From: Prolixibacteraceae bacterium
GTDB taxonomy: Bacteria; Bacteroidota; Bacteroidia; Bacteroidales; Prolixibacteraceae
Direction: 5' to 3'
Length of the DNA stretch: 64,000 bases
Assembly: GCA_019459525.1 (NCBI GenBank)
Contig: JAIBEY010000049.1
Location: 1-64,000 of the forward strand
Shown here: positions 45,141 to 52,707 of the stretch, piece after piece
Numbering within the stretch: position 1 is the first letter of the stretch
Layout: the number at the start of each line of letters is the position of its first letter
Notes under the pieces: generated by a model
Told to the model about the DNA's origin: nothing
Seen by the model: only the letters and a program-made list of their open reading frames with translations
Databases searched by the model: none
Program-made: the position numbers and the translations under genes

Positions 45141-46757
45141 TTAATAACCCGAATTTTGTTTGATGTTAGGATTGGCAGATACTTCATCACCTGGAATCGG
45201 GAAGATATTCAGATGTTTGTCGGTATTTGTTCCTTTAAATATGCCGCCTTTCCATTGCCAGTTGTAACCGCCATCAGTAAATTTACCGAAACGAACCAGG
45301 TCAGTACGGCGTTGAGCTTCGTAATAGAACTCACGGCCACGTTCGTCAATCAGGAATTGGTCGGTTAACTGATCGGCTGTAATATTTCCGCTGGTGTTTC
45401 CATAAGCGCGGGTTCTTACGGCATTGATGTCTTTAATTGCGTTGGCCTTATCGTTTAAGCGATACAGAGCTTCTGCACGCATTAACAAGGCATCGGCGTA
45501 TCGGAAAATCGGAAAATCGGTACTTGCATAAGCCGGGTTGTAATTGGTTGCTTGTGTTCCATCGGCATTTTTGGCTGTGAATTTATACACACCAATTCCG
45601 TAATCGCCGTTTGATGAGGCGCTTGGAATATTCATGCTTTTCTTCATTTTCAGATATACCCGTTTGTCTTTGCTCTGTGCAAAAGTAGGATCGGTTGCCG
45701 GAACAGGTACATTTCCGTAGGTAGCGATGGTATCAACCAGCACGTTCATAAAATCTTTCCTGGACCGGTTTCCGTTCCAGTTTGTATTCGATGTCAGTCC
45801 GTGGTAATCTTCGGCCCTAAGGTAAACTGCGTCGCTGCTCGATTCAATGATAAAGGTAGTTCCCACATAACCCTGGGTATTTACTCCGTCTTGTTCCCAG
45901 GCAAAAATCATTTCCGGATTCCGGGGCCCATCATTGTCGGCGCTAAAATTCTGCCGGTAGTTGGTTGCCAGCGAATATTTGCCGCTGTTGATTACTTTAT
46001 CGGCATAAATTTTACAACTGTCCCATTTAGCTGTTCCGGTATAAACCTGGGCATTCAGATATACGCGGGCCAGAAGCATCCAGGCCGCAGCTTTGTCTGC
46101 CTGTGGGTACGAGAATTTGGGTTCTCCCAGTTTGGTATCTATATCTTTCAATTCAGAAACGATATAGTTGAATAATTTAGCCCTTTCGATTTGTTTGGGG
46201 TAGAATTTACCAACTCCGTCGGCATCGGTTGTAAAGGGTGGGTTTCCGAATAAATCCATATGCCAGGTATAAGCCAGCGCCCTCAAAAAACGAGCTTCGG
46301 CATTGTACTGCATAACAGCCGGATCGGTATTTCCGTTGGTAAACTTGATGAAATCGTTGGCATAAGTAATACTCAAACTTAAACGCTGATAAAGTGCGGT
46401 AAGGAAAGGATTACTTGCACTCCATGTCTGGGTATTCAAATCAGAGATACCCACATCGCCCCAGGCACAAATGGCCTCGTCGGTGGTAAGCTCCTGCAAA
46501 TTCCAAAGGGCGCGGGTAGTTGTAAAAAAGTTCCCGTCCGAAGCCGAAATATCGTCTCCCCCGTTAGCTCCCTGTCCCGAAATGATGAAGCTGGCATAAA
46601 TTTTACCCAAAGCTTCTTTCATGTAAATAGGATCGTCGCCTAAATTACCTGCCAAAATGGTATCGGGATCTTTAGGAGTAACATCCAGATCATTCACACA
46701 CGATGTCACCATCAGTGCTGAAAGAACAATTCCTAATATTTTAATTTTTTTATTCAT
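45141..46757 (-). CDS. SusD/RagB starch-binding lipoprotein
   Basis: A 538-residue SusD-family lipoprotein (lipobox MVTSC). Family motifs are AEARFLRALAYTWHMDLFGNPPF (about 150-172), the N-terminal SPDxL-like region and the C-terminal ERGREFYYEAQRRTDLVRFG (about 480-500). SusD caps the SusC transporter and captures maltooligosaccharides before import. It begins 20 bp after the SusC stop and is co-transcribed with it. Confidence 0.92.
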   Translation of the reverse strand: MNKKIKILGIVLSALMVTSCVNDLDVTPKDPDTILAGNLGDDPIYMKEALGKIYASFIISGQGANGGDDISASDGNFFTTTRALWNLQELTTDEAICAWGDVGISDLNTQTWSASNPFLTALYQRLSLSITYANDFIKFTNGNTDPAVMQYNAEARFLRALAYTWHMDLFGNPPFTTDADGVGKFYPKQIERAKLFNYIVSELKDIDTKLGEPKFSYPQADKAAAWMLLARVYLNAQVYTGTAKWDSCKIYADKVINSGKYSLATNYRQNFSADNDGPRNPEMIFAWEQDGVNTQGYVGTTFIIESSSDAVYLRAEDYHGLTSNTNWNGNRSRKDFMNVLVDTIATYGNVPVPATDPTFAQSKDKRVYLKMKKSMNIPSASSNGDYGIGVYKFTAKNADGTQATNYNPAYASTDFPIFRYADALLMRAEALYRLNDKANAIKDINAVRTRAYGNTSGNITADQLTDQFLIDERGREFYYEAQRRTDLVRFGKFTDGGYNWQWKGGIFKGTNTDKHLNIFPIPGDEVSANPNIKQNSGY

Positions 46758-46777
46758 TTCTATTTTTTATTAGAATA

Positions 46778-49765
46778 TTAATAGGATAAACTTATGCCAA
46801 GCATAAATGTACGTGGCCTTGGGTATGCGTTGTTATCAATTCCGGGAACACCATCTACGCCACCAACATTCGAATATCCGACTTCAGGATCGATACCTCT
46901 GTATTTGGTGATAGTCAATACATTTTGAACGGTAAAGCTGACGCGTGCATTTAAATTGTCATAGAAGTTGTCGAACCGGTAGCCTGCACTTAAATTATCC
47001 AGTTTGAAGAACGAAGCATTCTCAACAAAGTAATCGCTGGTAAACTGGCGTTTTACAAATTGAGTTTCGCTCAGGTATTTGGGAAAATTTTTCCAGTAAC
47101 CAATCTGCGAAATCTGGTCGTACGATGCCCCGGCGGCAACCTGGTTGTAAACGTAGTTTCCGATATTGGCACGGGTTGATGCAGAAATATCAAAATTTTT
47201 ATAGTTGAAACGGGCCGAAAACCCAAACAAATAATCAGGTACCGGATTGTGGTAGATGTATTTATCGGCATTGTCGCCATTCACGGTTCCGCCTTTTCCT
47301 GAAAGATCAACATAAAGCCCTTCGATTGGGGCGCCACTGGCATTGTAAACCTGCTTGTTCAGGAAATAGGAGTAGGCCGGATAGCCAACCCTTGTTACTT
47401 GCTTCTGTCCGGTAAAGGCGTCTCCATAAAGGATTCCAATGTAATTCGGATCGTCGCTTATCAGCAGTTTGGTGATTTCATTTTTGTTGTACGTTACATT
47501 GAATCCCAGATTTAACGACATATCTTTTTTCGACATGGCAACCAGGTTCAACGAAAGTTCGGCCCCTGTATTTTCGAGACTTCCCACATTGGTTAATAAG
47601 GTATTGGAAAAGTTGCTGCCACTTGGAATAGTAACTGTATTCAATAAGTCGTCAGTAACGCGTTTGTAAACGTCAATTGATCCGGTAATACGATCCTTTA
47701 TAAAACCAAAGTCAATTCCCACGTTTTGGGTCGTTGTCTGTTCCCATTTAATGTCGGGATCATAGGCGCTCGGGCGCAGGGTTGGAAGGAATGTGCCGCC
47801 AATAGGGTAATAATTACCAGCCGAAGACGAAATGTACCTGGCCTGTGCCGGATAGTCGTTACCGATGTCCTGTTGCCCGGTAACCCCCCAGCCTAATCGT
47901 AATTTCAGGTCGGTAATGGCTTTTACATTTTTCAGGAACGATTCATCTTTGATTTTCCATGCAAATGCTGCCGATGGGAAAAGTCCCCATTGGTTATCTT
48001 CAGCAAAACGCGACGAACCATCGTTACGAACAGTGAATGTAAGTAAGTATCTGTTGTTCAGTGTATAATTTAAACGTCCGAAGAACGAAACCAAATAATT
48101 TTCGGTAATGAAAGAGGAATTTTCTGTTTCCTGATACGGATGTTCATTATCTACAATACCACGGGTGAGCGTATTCCCTTCGCGTTTAAAATGCTGCCAC
48201 GAATAACCGGCGGTTGCATCAATCCTACTTTTTATTTGGGTAATTTCTTTCGAATAATTTAAATAGAAATCAAGAAGGTCGTTGTAATTCTTTCCGTCGT
48301 AATCGCTTAACCGGCCCCAAAGCGGAGTGGTAAGTACCGACGGTGAAGTTACCGGGCGATTGTTGTGCCCGACGGATTTGGTAAAGTCGGTTGCCAGGTT
48401 TAAAACGGCATGCACTTCAGGAAGGAACGGAAGTTTATAGTCGAACTTGGCGCTACCAATGACCCGTTGTACATTCGATTTATTGTCGGCCGCCAAAAGT
48501 TGTTCTACCGGATTGGGTGTTCCGAGATTGGCTCCGTAGTTACCCCACTGAAAATAACCATCGGAGCTGGTATTGCCATCTTTAACCGGTTTGGTCGGAT
48601 CCATATTGATTGCCGAACCTAAAGCCCCGGCATCGCCAAAATTGTTGTTGGTAGCCATACCCCTGAGGTTGAGGTTCACCTTTAAAGCATTCTCCATAAA
48701 ACTGGGGTCGAGGCTTAACGAACCGGTGATGCGGTTCATATCGGTGTTTTTCATGATACCTTTCTGATCGGTATATCCGATTGAAACCCGGTAAGGCATG
48801 GTTCCCGATGCGCCCGACATGCTGAAATTATGATCATGCGATAGGGCAGTCCTGAAAATCTCTTTCTGCCAGTTTGTATTTTCGTTCCAAAGTTTGCTGT
48901 AACTGTCGGCTCCATACAAATCTTTATGGTCGTAGGCAATTTGCCTGAGTTCATCGCCCGAGTACACATCAATGAATTCGATAGCGCTGGCAATTGATGT
49001 ATTTACGTCGTAAGTAAGTTTTACTTCGCTTCCGGCTTTACCCTTTTTGGTAGTTATTAATATGACTCCGTTTGAAGCTCTCGATCCGTAAATGGCAGTA
49101 GCCGAAGCATCTTTCAATACCGTAAACGTTTCAATATCGTTCGGGTTAATGAACGAAAGGAAGTTGCTGCTTCCTGAAATATTGTTGTTGTCAATCGGAA
49201 CTCCATCGATAATTATCAACGGGTCGTTCGACGCATTTAACGACGAACCTCCGCGAATACGAATAGTTGCACCGCTTCCGGGGGCGCCACCTGCGGTAGT
49301 AATCACCACACCGGCACTTTTACCTACCAGCAAATCTTGCGGCGAAGTAATAGCTCCCTGGTTGAAGTCTTTCGAGTCGATGGCAACTACCGAACCGGTG
49401 GCATCCCCCTTTTTAACCTGACCGTATCCGATTACAACAACCTCTTCCAGTTCTTCGTTGTCAACCACAAGCGCAATCGAAAGACTTTTTTGTCCATCAA
49501 TGATAACTTCTTGCATGGTATAACCTACAAACGAAAACTGGACGACATCACCCTTCGTTACACCGAGAGTAAATATACCATCAAAATTGGTGATGGTTCC
49601 GTTGGTAGTTCCTTTTACTACAATAGAAACACCCGGTAAAGCTTCACCCGATGAGCTATCGGTAACCTTACCCGTTAATACTGACTGCTGAGCCATTGCC
49701 ATAGTCCCAAGCAAAAGCGACAAAATCAATATTAATACATTTAGGTTTTTGCGAATAATCCTCAT
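46778..49765 (-). CDS. SusC/RagA TonB-dependent outer-membrane transporter
   Basis: A 995-residue SusC: signal peptide (about 1-25), carboxypeptidase-D regulatory-like N-terminal extension (about 30-105; LTGKVTDSSSGEALPGVSIV), TonB box region, plug (DVIVIGYGQVKKGD), and a 22-strand barrel. The last residues MLGISLSY are a typical barrel C-terminus. With SusD it imports maltooligosaccharides into the periplasm using TonB energy. Its promoter faces lacI across a 330-bp region with a LacI-type operator. Confidence 0.93.
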   Translation of the reverse strand: MRIIRKNLNVLILILSLLLGTMAMAQQSVLTGKVTDSSSGEALPGVSIVVKGTTNGTITNFDGIFTLGVTKGDVVQFSFVGYTMQEVIIDGQKSLSIALVVDNEELEEVVVIGYGQVKKGDATGSVVAIDSKDFNQGAITSPQDLLVGKSAGVVITTAGGAPGSGATIRIRGGSSLNASNDPLIIIDGVPIDNNNISGSSNFLSFINPNDIETFTVLKDASATAIYGSRASNGVILITTKKGKAGSEVKLTYDVNTSIASAIEFIDVYSGDELRQIAYDHKDLYGADSYSKLWNENTNWQKEIFRTALSHDHNFSMSGASGTMPYRVSIGYTDQKGIMKNTDMNRITGSLSLDPSFMENALKVNLNLRGMATNNNFGDAGALGSAINMDPTKPVKDGNTSSDGYFQWGNYGANLGTPNPVEQLLAADNKSNVQRVIGSAKFDYKLPFLPEVHAVLNLATDFTKSVGHNNRPVTSPSVLTTPLWGRLSDYDGKNYNDLLDFYLNYSKEITQIKSRIDATAGYSWQHFKREGNTLTRGIVDNEHPYQETENSSFITENYLVSFFGRLNYTLNNRYLLTFTVRNDGSSRFAEDNQWGLFPSAAFAWKIKDESFLKNVKAITDLKLRLGWGVTGQQDIGNDYPAQARYISSSAGNYYPIGGTFLPTLRPSAYDPDIKWEQTTTQNVGIDFGFIKDRITGSIDVYKRVTDDLLNTVTIPSGSNFSNTLLTNVGSLENTGAELSLNLVAMSKKDMSLNLGFNVTYNKNEITKLLISDDPNYIGILYGDAFTGQKQVTRVGYPAYSYFLNKQVYNASGAPIEGLYVDLSGKGGTVNGDNADKYIYHNPVPDYLFGFSARFNYKNFDISASTRANIGNYVYNQVAAGASYDQISQIGYWKNFPKYLSETQFVKRQFTSDYFVENASFFKLDNLSAGYRFDNFYDNLNARVSFTVQNVLTITKYRGIDPEVGYSNVGGVDGVPGIDNNAYPRPRTFMLGISLSY

Positions 49766-49920
49766 GTTTTAATAATTATTGGTTCAAATACTCATTTTTA
49801 GATTCATTCATCCAAAACTTTTTAGTTAATTCTGTTACGGTTTTTCGTTTAGTACTTCATAAAATTAATTCCGTGACCAAAGTATCTATTCCGTTAAAAT
49901 TTAGTTAAAAAATGTTATAA

Positions 49921-49955
49921 ACTCTTTTCTGCAATCGTTTGCGGTTTCGTTTGCA
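49921..49955. promoter_or_regulatory. LacI-type operator in susC-lacI intergenic region
   Basis: TGCAATCGTTTGCG (49930-49943) is an imperfect LacI-family palindrome, and a second CGTTTGCA half lies at 49948-49955. The surrounding 22 bp (49921-49942, starting ACTCTTTTC) match the permease-operon site with one mismatch. The rest of the 49766-50096 region is AT-rich, with a -7-like TACTTTGG on the minus strand (49877-49884) for susC and a TTTG/TATCTTTA pair (50027-50056) for lacI. Confidence 0.65.
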
Positions 49956-50096
49956 CTCCAAGTGTTATAAAACAGGTGGTGACTGGTAGGTACATTTTCG
50001 TTGTTTTTGGGCATGTTTTGTAACTTTTTGAGCAAAAAAATAAATTGCTATCTTTATGTGAATTTCATTCAAAAAGACCAAACCCAAACGACTCGC

Positions 50097-51116
50097 ATGC
50101 GCAGTAACCAGATTACAATTAAAGATATTGCCCGAATATTAGGTATCTCCCCCTCTACGGTGTCGAGGGCTCTCAAAGACCATCCGGATATCAATGTTGA
50201 TACCAAAAGGGCTGTGAATGAGCTGGCTAATAAATTAAAATATCAACCCAATGCCGTAGCGCTCAGTCTGAAAAATAGCCGTAGCAATACCATTGGGGTA
50301 ATTATTCCTGAAATTGTCCACTATTTTTTTTCGTCGGTTATTAGCGGTATCGAAGATGTTGCGTCGCAAAGAGGATTTACAGTTATTATCTGCCAGTCGA
50401 ACGAAAGTTTCATTCGCGAGGTAGCCAATGCCCATACTTTGCTTTCGCACCGGGTCGATGGAATTTTGGTTTCCATTTCCAAGGAAACGCATTCGTTCGA
50501 ACACCTGGTTAACTTGCAGGAAGTTGGAATCCCCCTGGTATTTTTCGACCGTATTGCCCCCGATATGCATGCCGACCAGGTGATTATTGATGATATGCAA
50601 GCCTCGTACAAAGCTACCCGCCACCTGATTGAAACCGGACGAAAACGCATTGCCCATTTTGCCGGGCCACAAACCCTGGTAATTGGCCGCGACCGGCTGC
50701 AAGGTTACCTGAATGCCCTGGCCGAGGCAGGACTGCCTGTTGACAACCGCCTGATTATTGAAGCCGACACATTTGAGAAAGCCCGCAATGCCGTGGTTGA
50801 AATGCTCGATGCCGGCATCGTTCCTGATGGTGTTTTTGCAGTAAACGACCTTACTGCCATTGGAGCCATGCAAACCATTCAAAAACGCGGATATAAAATT
50901 CCTGATGAAATCTCCATTGTCGGGTTTTCTGATGGTCGTTTTTCCGGAATTACTGATCCGAATTTATCGTCGGTCGATCAGCACGGCTACGAAATGGGGA
51001 CCACAGCAGCCGAAATGCTTTTTAGGCGTATTTTATCCGGCGAAACCGAATACATTCCTGAAGTAAAAATCCTGAATGCCGATTTGATTGTGAGGGGAAG
51101 TTCGGCGAAAGAATAA
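50097..51116 (+). CDS. LacI family transcriptional regulator of alpha-glucan genes
   Basis: A 340-residue LacI-family protein. N-terminal HTH TIKDIARILGISPSTVSRAL (about 6-25) is followed by the hinge and a periplasmic-binding-protein-like sensor (about 65-338; GVIIPEIVHYFFSSVISGIED and FDRIAPDMHADQVIIDD). It probably senses a maltodextrin and binds the two matching operators. ATG at 50097 is chosen as the start because the HTH begins right after it; the frame upstream to 50001 is unlikely. It is divergent from susC. Confidence 0.88.
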   Translation: MRSNQITIKDIARILGISPSTVSRALKDHPDINVDTKRAVNELANKLKYQPNAVALSLKNSRSNTIGVIIPEIVHYFFSSVISGIEDVASQRGFTVIICQSNESFIREVANAHTLLSHRVDGILVSISKETHSFEHLVNLQEVGIPLVFFDRIAPDMHADQVIIDDMQASYKATRHLIETGRKRIAHFAGPQTLVIGRDRLQGYLNALAEAGLPVDNRLIIEADTFEKARNAVVEMLDAGIVPDGVFAVNDLTAIGAMQTIQKRGYKIPDEISIVGFSDGRFSGITDPNLSSVDQHGYEMGTTAAEMLFRRILSGETEYIPEVKILNADLIVRGSSAKE

Positions 51117-51129
51117 GCGTGTGAACTTT

Positions 51130-51231
51130 ACAAATTACAAATCCAGAAAATAAAATGCTGATTTGCCAGCCTTTGGACGGCAAACCGGCATTGGAGACTA
51201 CTTGCTCTAGTGCATATTTGGTAAAGCAGGT
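51130..51231. repeat. hairpin repeat unit 1 (after small membrane peptide 2)
   Basis: About 100 bp similar to 51479-51577. On the minus strand it contains stem AATGCCGGTTTGCC with GGCAAATCAGCATT (complement of 51154-51192, one mismatch and one wobble) followed by TTATTTT, so it can act as a terminator for the peptide cassette. Shared blocks are GCCAGCCTTTGGA, GGCAAACCGGCAT and GTAAGCAGGT-like ends. Confidence 0.65.
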
Positions 51232-51296
51232 ATAAATGTAACTTTGATATCTTAGGCGCCATCAGCAGTCAGCTTCATACAAGTTTGAATGATTTT

Positions 51297-51431
51297 TTAG
51301 AATAGATTACTAACGAAATTCTTAAATAAATCCCAATTTGAAAAAAATAAATATGATAAAAATACTGTCAATAAAATAACTAACAGGTTAATTTTGTCCT
51401 TCTTGATTTTAATTTTTTCTTTAGTCTCCAT
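51297..51431 (-). CDS. small membrane peptide 2 (44 aa)
   Basis: Found by reading the minus strand; too short for routine calling. A lysine-rich N-terminus (METKEKIKIKKDK) precedes one hydrophobic helix (about 14-30) and a short C-terminal amphipathic segment NWDLFKNFVSNLF. It is a paralogue of the 43-aa peptide at 51673 (same layout of Lys-rich start, helix, and W-D/E-x-x-K). No leader GG motif. Could be an immunity protein, chaperone or part of the peptide product. Confidence 0.5.
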   Translation of the reverse strand: METKEKIKIKKDKINLLVILLTVFLSYLFFSNWDLFKNFVSNLF

Positions 51432-51478
51432 TTTCGTTTTTTAGATAAAAATACATAATAATGATCACTACAGCCGGA

Positions 51479-51577
51479 TTACAAATCGCAGAACAAAAAA
51501 ATGCTGATTACGTGCCAGCCTTTGGATGGCAAACCGGCATCAGCGACTTTTGGCTTTGGTGCATCAGGTAAGCAGGT
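51479..51577. repeat. hairpin repeat unit 2 (after small membrane peptide 1)
   Basis: Second copy of the ~100-bp unit. On the minus strand its hairpin (complement of 51501-51541) is followed by TTTTTTTG (complement of 51493-51500), a good intrinsic terminator. Together with copy 1 it shows that peptide gene plus hairpin was duplicated as a cassette. Confidence 0.65.
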
Positions 51578-51672
51578 TCTATTGCAATATAATTGGGATA
51601 CAAATCGGTAGCTAAGTATTTCTTACGAGATAATATTCAATACTTATTCAAGTTAAAGCTGTAATCGCTTTT

Positions 51673-51804
51673 CTAAAATCCAAACAAAAATTGTTTGATT
51701 TCTTCCCAATATCCAAAAATATATTTGTAAAAAATAAGAAAAGTGATGAGAATAATAATAATTCTCACAATCTCCTTTTGTTTGTTTTTAATAAGTACTT
51801 TCAT
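51673..51804 (-). CDS. small membrane peptide 1 (43 aa)
   Basis: A 43-residue ORF read on the minus strand: basic N-terminus MKVLIKNKQKEIVR, one hydrophobic helix (about 15-31) and a C-terminal tail YWEEIKQFLFGF. Its layout matches the second small peptide (44 aa), and the W(D/E)-x-x-K tail is also present in the 46-aa double-glycine peptide (WDDFKEGFF). No GG leader. The two peptides likely arose by duplication. Confidence 0.5.
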   Translation of the reverse strand: MKVLIKNKQKEIVRIIIILITFLIFYKYIFGYWEEIKQFLFGF

Positions 51805-51845
51805 ACGATAAGTTGAAATTAAATAAACCTTTGATATATTTCAAT

Positions 51846-51885
51846 AACTGGCATGAAGTTAGATAATTTTTACTTCATGCCAGTT
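51846..51885. other. strong hairpin downstream of double-glycine peptide 2
   Basis: A perfect 14-bp stem, AACTGGCATGAAGT (51846-51859) and ACTTCATGCCAGTT (51872-51885), with a 12-nt loop. It lies between peptide 2 and the membrane peptides. No T-run on the minus strand, so it may stabilise the precursor mRNA 3' end. Confidence 0.6.
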
Positions 51886-51898
51886 GGATTAGAGTTTA

Positions 51899-52060
51899 TT
51901 AATGTGTAGCGTAAAAAACAACATATTGAGTAACAGCATCAGCACATCCTCCTGAGGTTAAGAAATTACCATTAATGCTATTACCCAAAAACCAACCAAT
52001 ATCAAAACCAAACGAGCCACCGTTAATTTTTTGATAATCATCTTTATTAATATCTTTCAT
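51899..52060 (-). CDS. double-glycine leader peptide 2 (53 aa)
   Basis: Read directly from the minus strand. The 15-residue leader MKDINKDDYQKINGG ends with the GG cleavage motif, and the mature 38 residues (SFGFDIGWFLG... to ...VVFYATH) are Gly- and aromatic-rich with a single Cys in SGGCAD. Such peptides are cut by C39 peptidase-ABC exporters, and one lies 0.8 kb upstream. It may be a bacteriocin, signal, or modified peptide; no modification enzyme is nearby. Confidence 0.72.
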   Translation of the reverse strand: MKDINKDDYQKINGGSFGFDIGWFLGNSINGNFLTSGGCADAVTQYVVFYATH

Positions 52061-52083
52061 AATTTTAAATGTTTAAATTGTAA

Positions 52084-52224
52084 TTAAAAAGCACCAAAAA
52101 AACCTTCTTTAAAATCGTCCCAATCCTTTATTATTCCAGCTACAGCAGCAATAATAATTCCAGCCACAACTGGAGCAAGGCCACCATCAACCTCTATTAA
52201 CTCATTTTTTTTTAATTCTTTCAT
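52084..52224 (-). CDS. double-glycine leader peptide 1 (46 aa)
   Basis: A 46-residue precursor: leader MKELKKNELIEVDGG with the GG motif at 14-15 and a mature 31-residue peptide beginning LAPVVAGIIIAAVAGII, a GxxxG/Ala-rich hydrophobic helix, followed by KDWDDFKEGFFGAF. This is the layout of class II (unmodified) bacteriocins. It lies 23 bp upstream of peptide 2 and directly after the wHTH gene and a palindrome. Confidence 0.78.
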   Translation of the reverse strand: MKELKKNELIEVDGGLAPVVAGIIIAAVAGIIKDWDDFKEGFFGAF

Positions 52225-52280
52225 AATCTTAAAAGTATTAAAAGTCTTCCTACTCTGTTATTTAGGCTTTTCGGAATCGG

Positions 52281-52307
52281 CCTAAGTTTTTGTGCACTAA
52301 ACTTAGG
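52281..52307. promoter_or_regulatory. palindrome upstream of the peptide genes
   Basis: CCTAAGTTT (52281-52289) and AAACTTAGG (52299-52307) form a perfect 9-bp inverted repeat about 57 bp before the first peptide ATG. A second stem, GCAGAGTGC/GCACTCTGC (52322-52348), overlaps the end of the wHTH gene. They could be an operator for the wHTH protein or a terminator. Confidence 0.4.
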
Positions 52308-52317
52308 ACTAAGGTAT

Positions 52318-52635
52318 TCAGGCAGAGTGCATAAAAAAAGCACTCTGCAAATTAAAGATAGAAAAGCCACCAAAAATTTCTTTTGTTTTTTCTTTGGAGA
52401 TTATTTTAAGCGAATAACTGAGTTCAATTTCATGCCCATTAGAGAAATAGTAAGTGTTGCGTTGTTTCGAATAATCAATCTGTACACCCATTTCCCTGAA
52501 ATTGTCTAAATGTTCGTACAGCCGCCTTTTGCCTATATGCAAGTAGTTTGCAAATTCTTCCGGTGTTCCGGTTTTCTCATGCTTTATCATCTTAATGATT
52601 TGCTGAAACCTTTCCAATTGTTCGATCGCTTTCAT
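52318..52635 (-). CDS. small winged-helix regulator of the peptide cassette
   Basis: A 105-residue protein with one HTH domain (about 18-65; TGTPEEFANYLHIGKRRLYEHL) of the DeoR/HTH_11 kind and a short C-terminal part. No ligand domain. It lies between the exporter genes and the peptide genes on the same strand and is the likely regulator. It may instead sense a partner protein. Confidence 0.72.
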   Translation of the reverse strand: MKAIEQLERFQQIIKMIKHEKTGTPEEFANYLHIGKRRLYEHLDNFREMGVQIDYSKQRNTYYFSNGHEIELSYSLKIISKEKTKEIFGGFSIFNLQSAFFMHSA

Positions 52636-52674
52636 GTTTTATATGTATTAAGATATTTTTTATCAGACCTCTTT

Positions 52675-52707
52675 AGACTTGACAGGTTTCCAAAACCTGT
52701 CAAGTCT
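52675..52707. repeat. 15-bp palindrome at the exporter gene 3' end
   Basis: AGACTTGACAGGTTT (52675-52689) and AAACCTGTCAAGTCT (52693-52707) form a perfect 15-bp stem with a 3-nt loop. The ABC transporter's TGA stop (52700-52702) lies inside it. This is the shape of a dispersed extragenic palindrome. Confidence 0.65.

Noticed and set aside
50001-50096. Extended N-terminus of the LacI regulator starting at 50001
   Set aside because: The added residues are not LacI-like and would contain the predicted lacI promoter; the HTH begins just after the ATG at 50097.
51846-51907. Short plus-strand frame starting in the 51.85 kb hairpin
   Set aside because: About 18 codons, starts inside a palindrome and overlaps the 3' end of double-glycine peptide 2.
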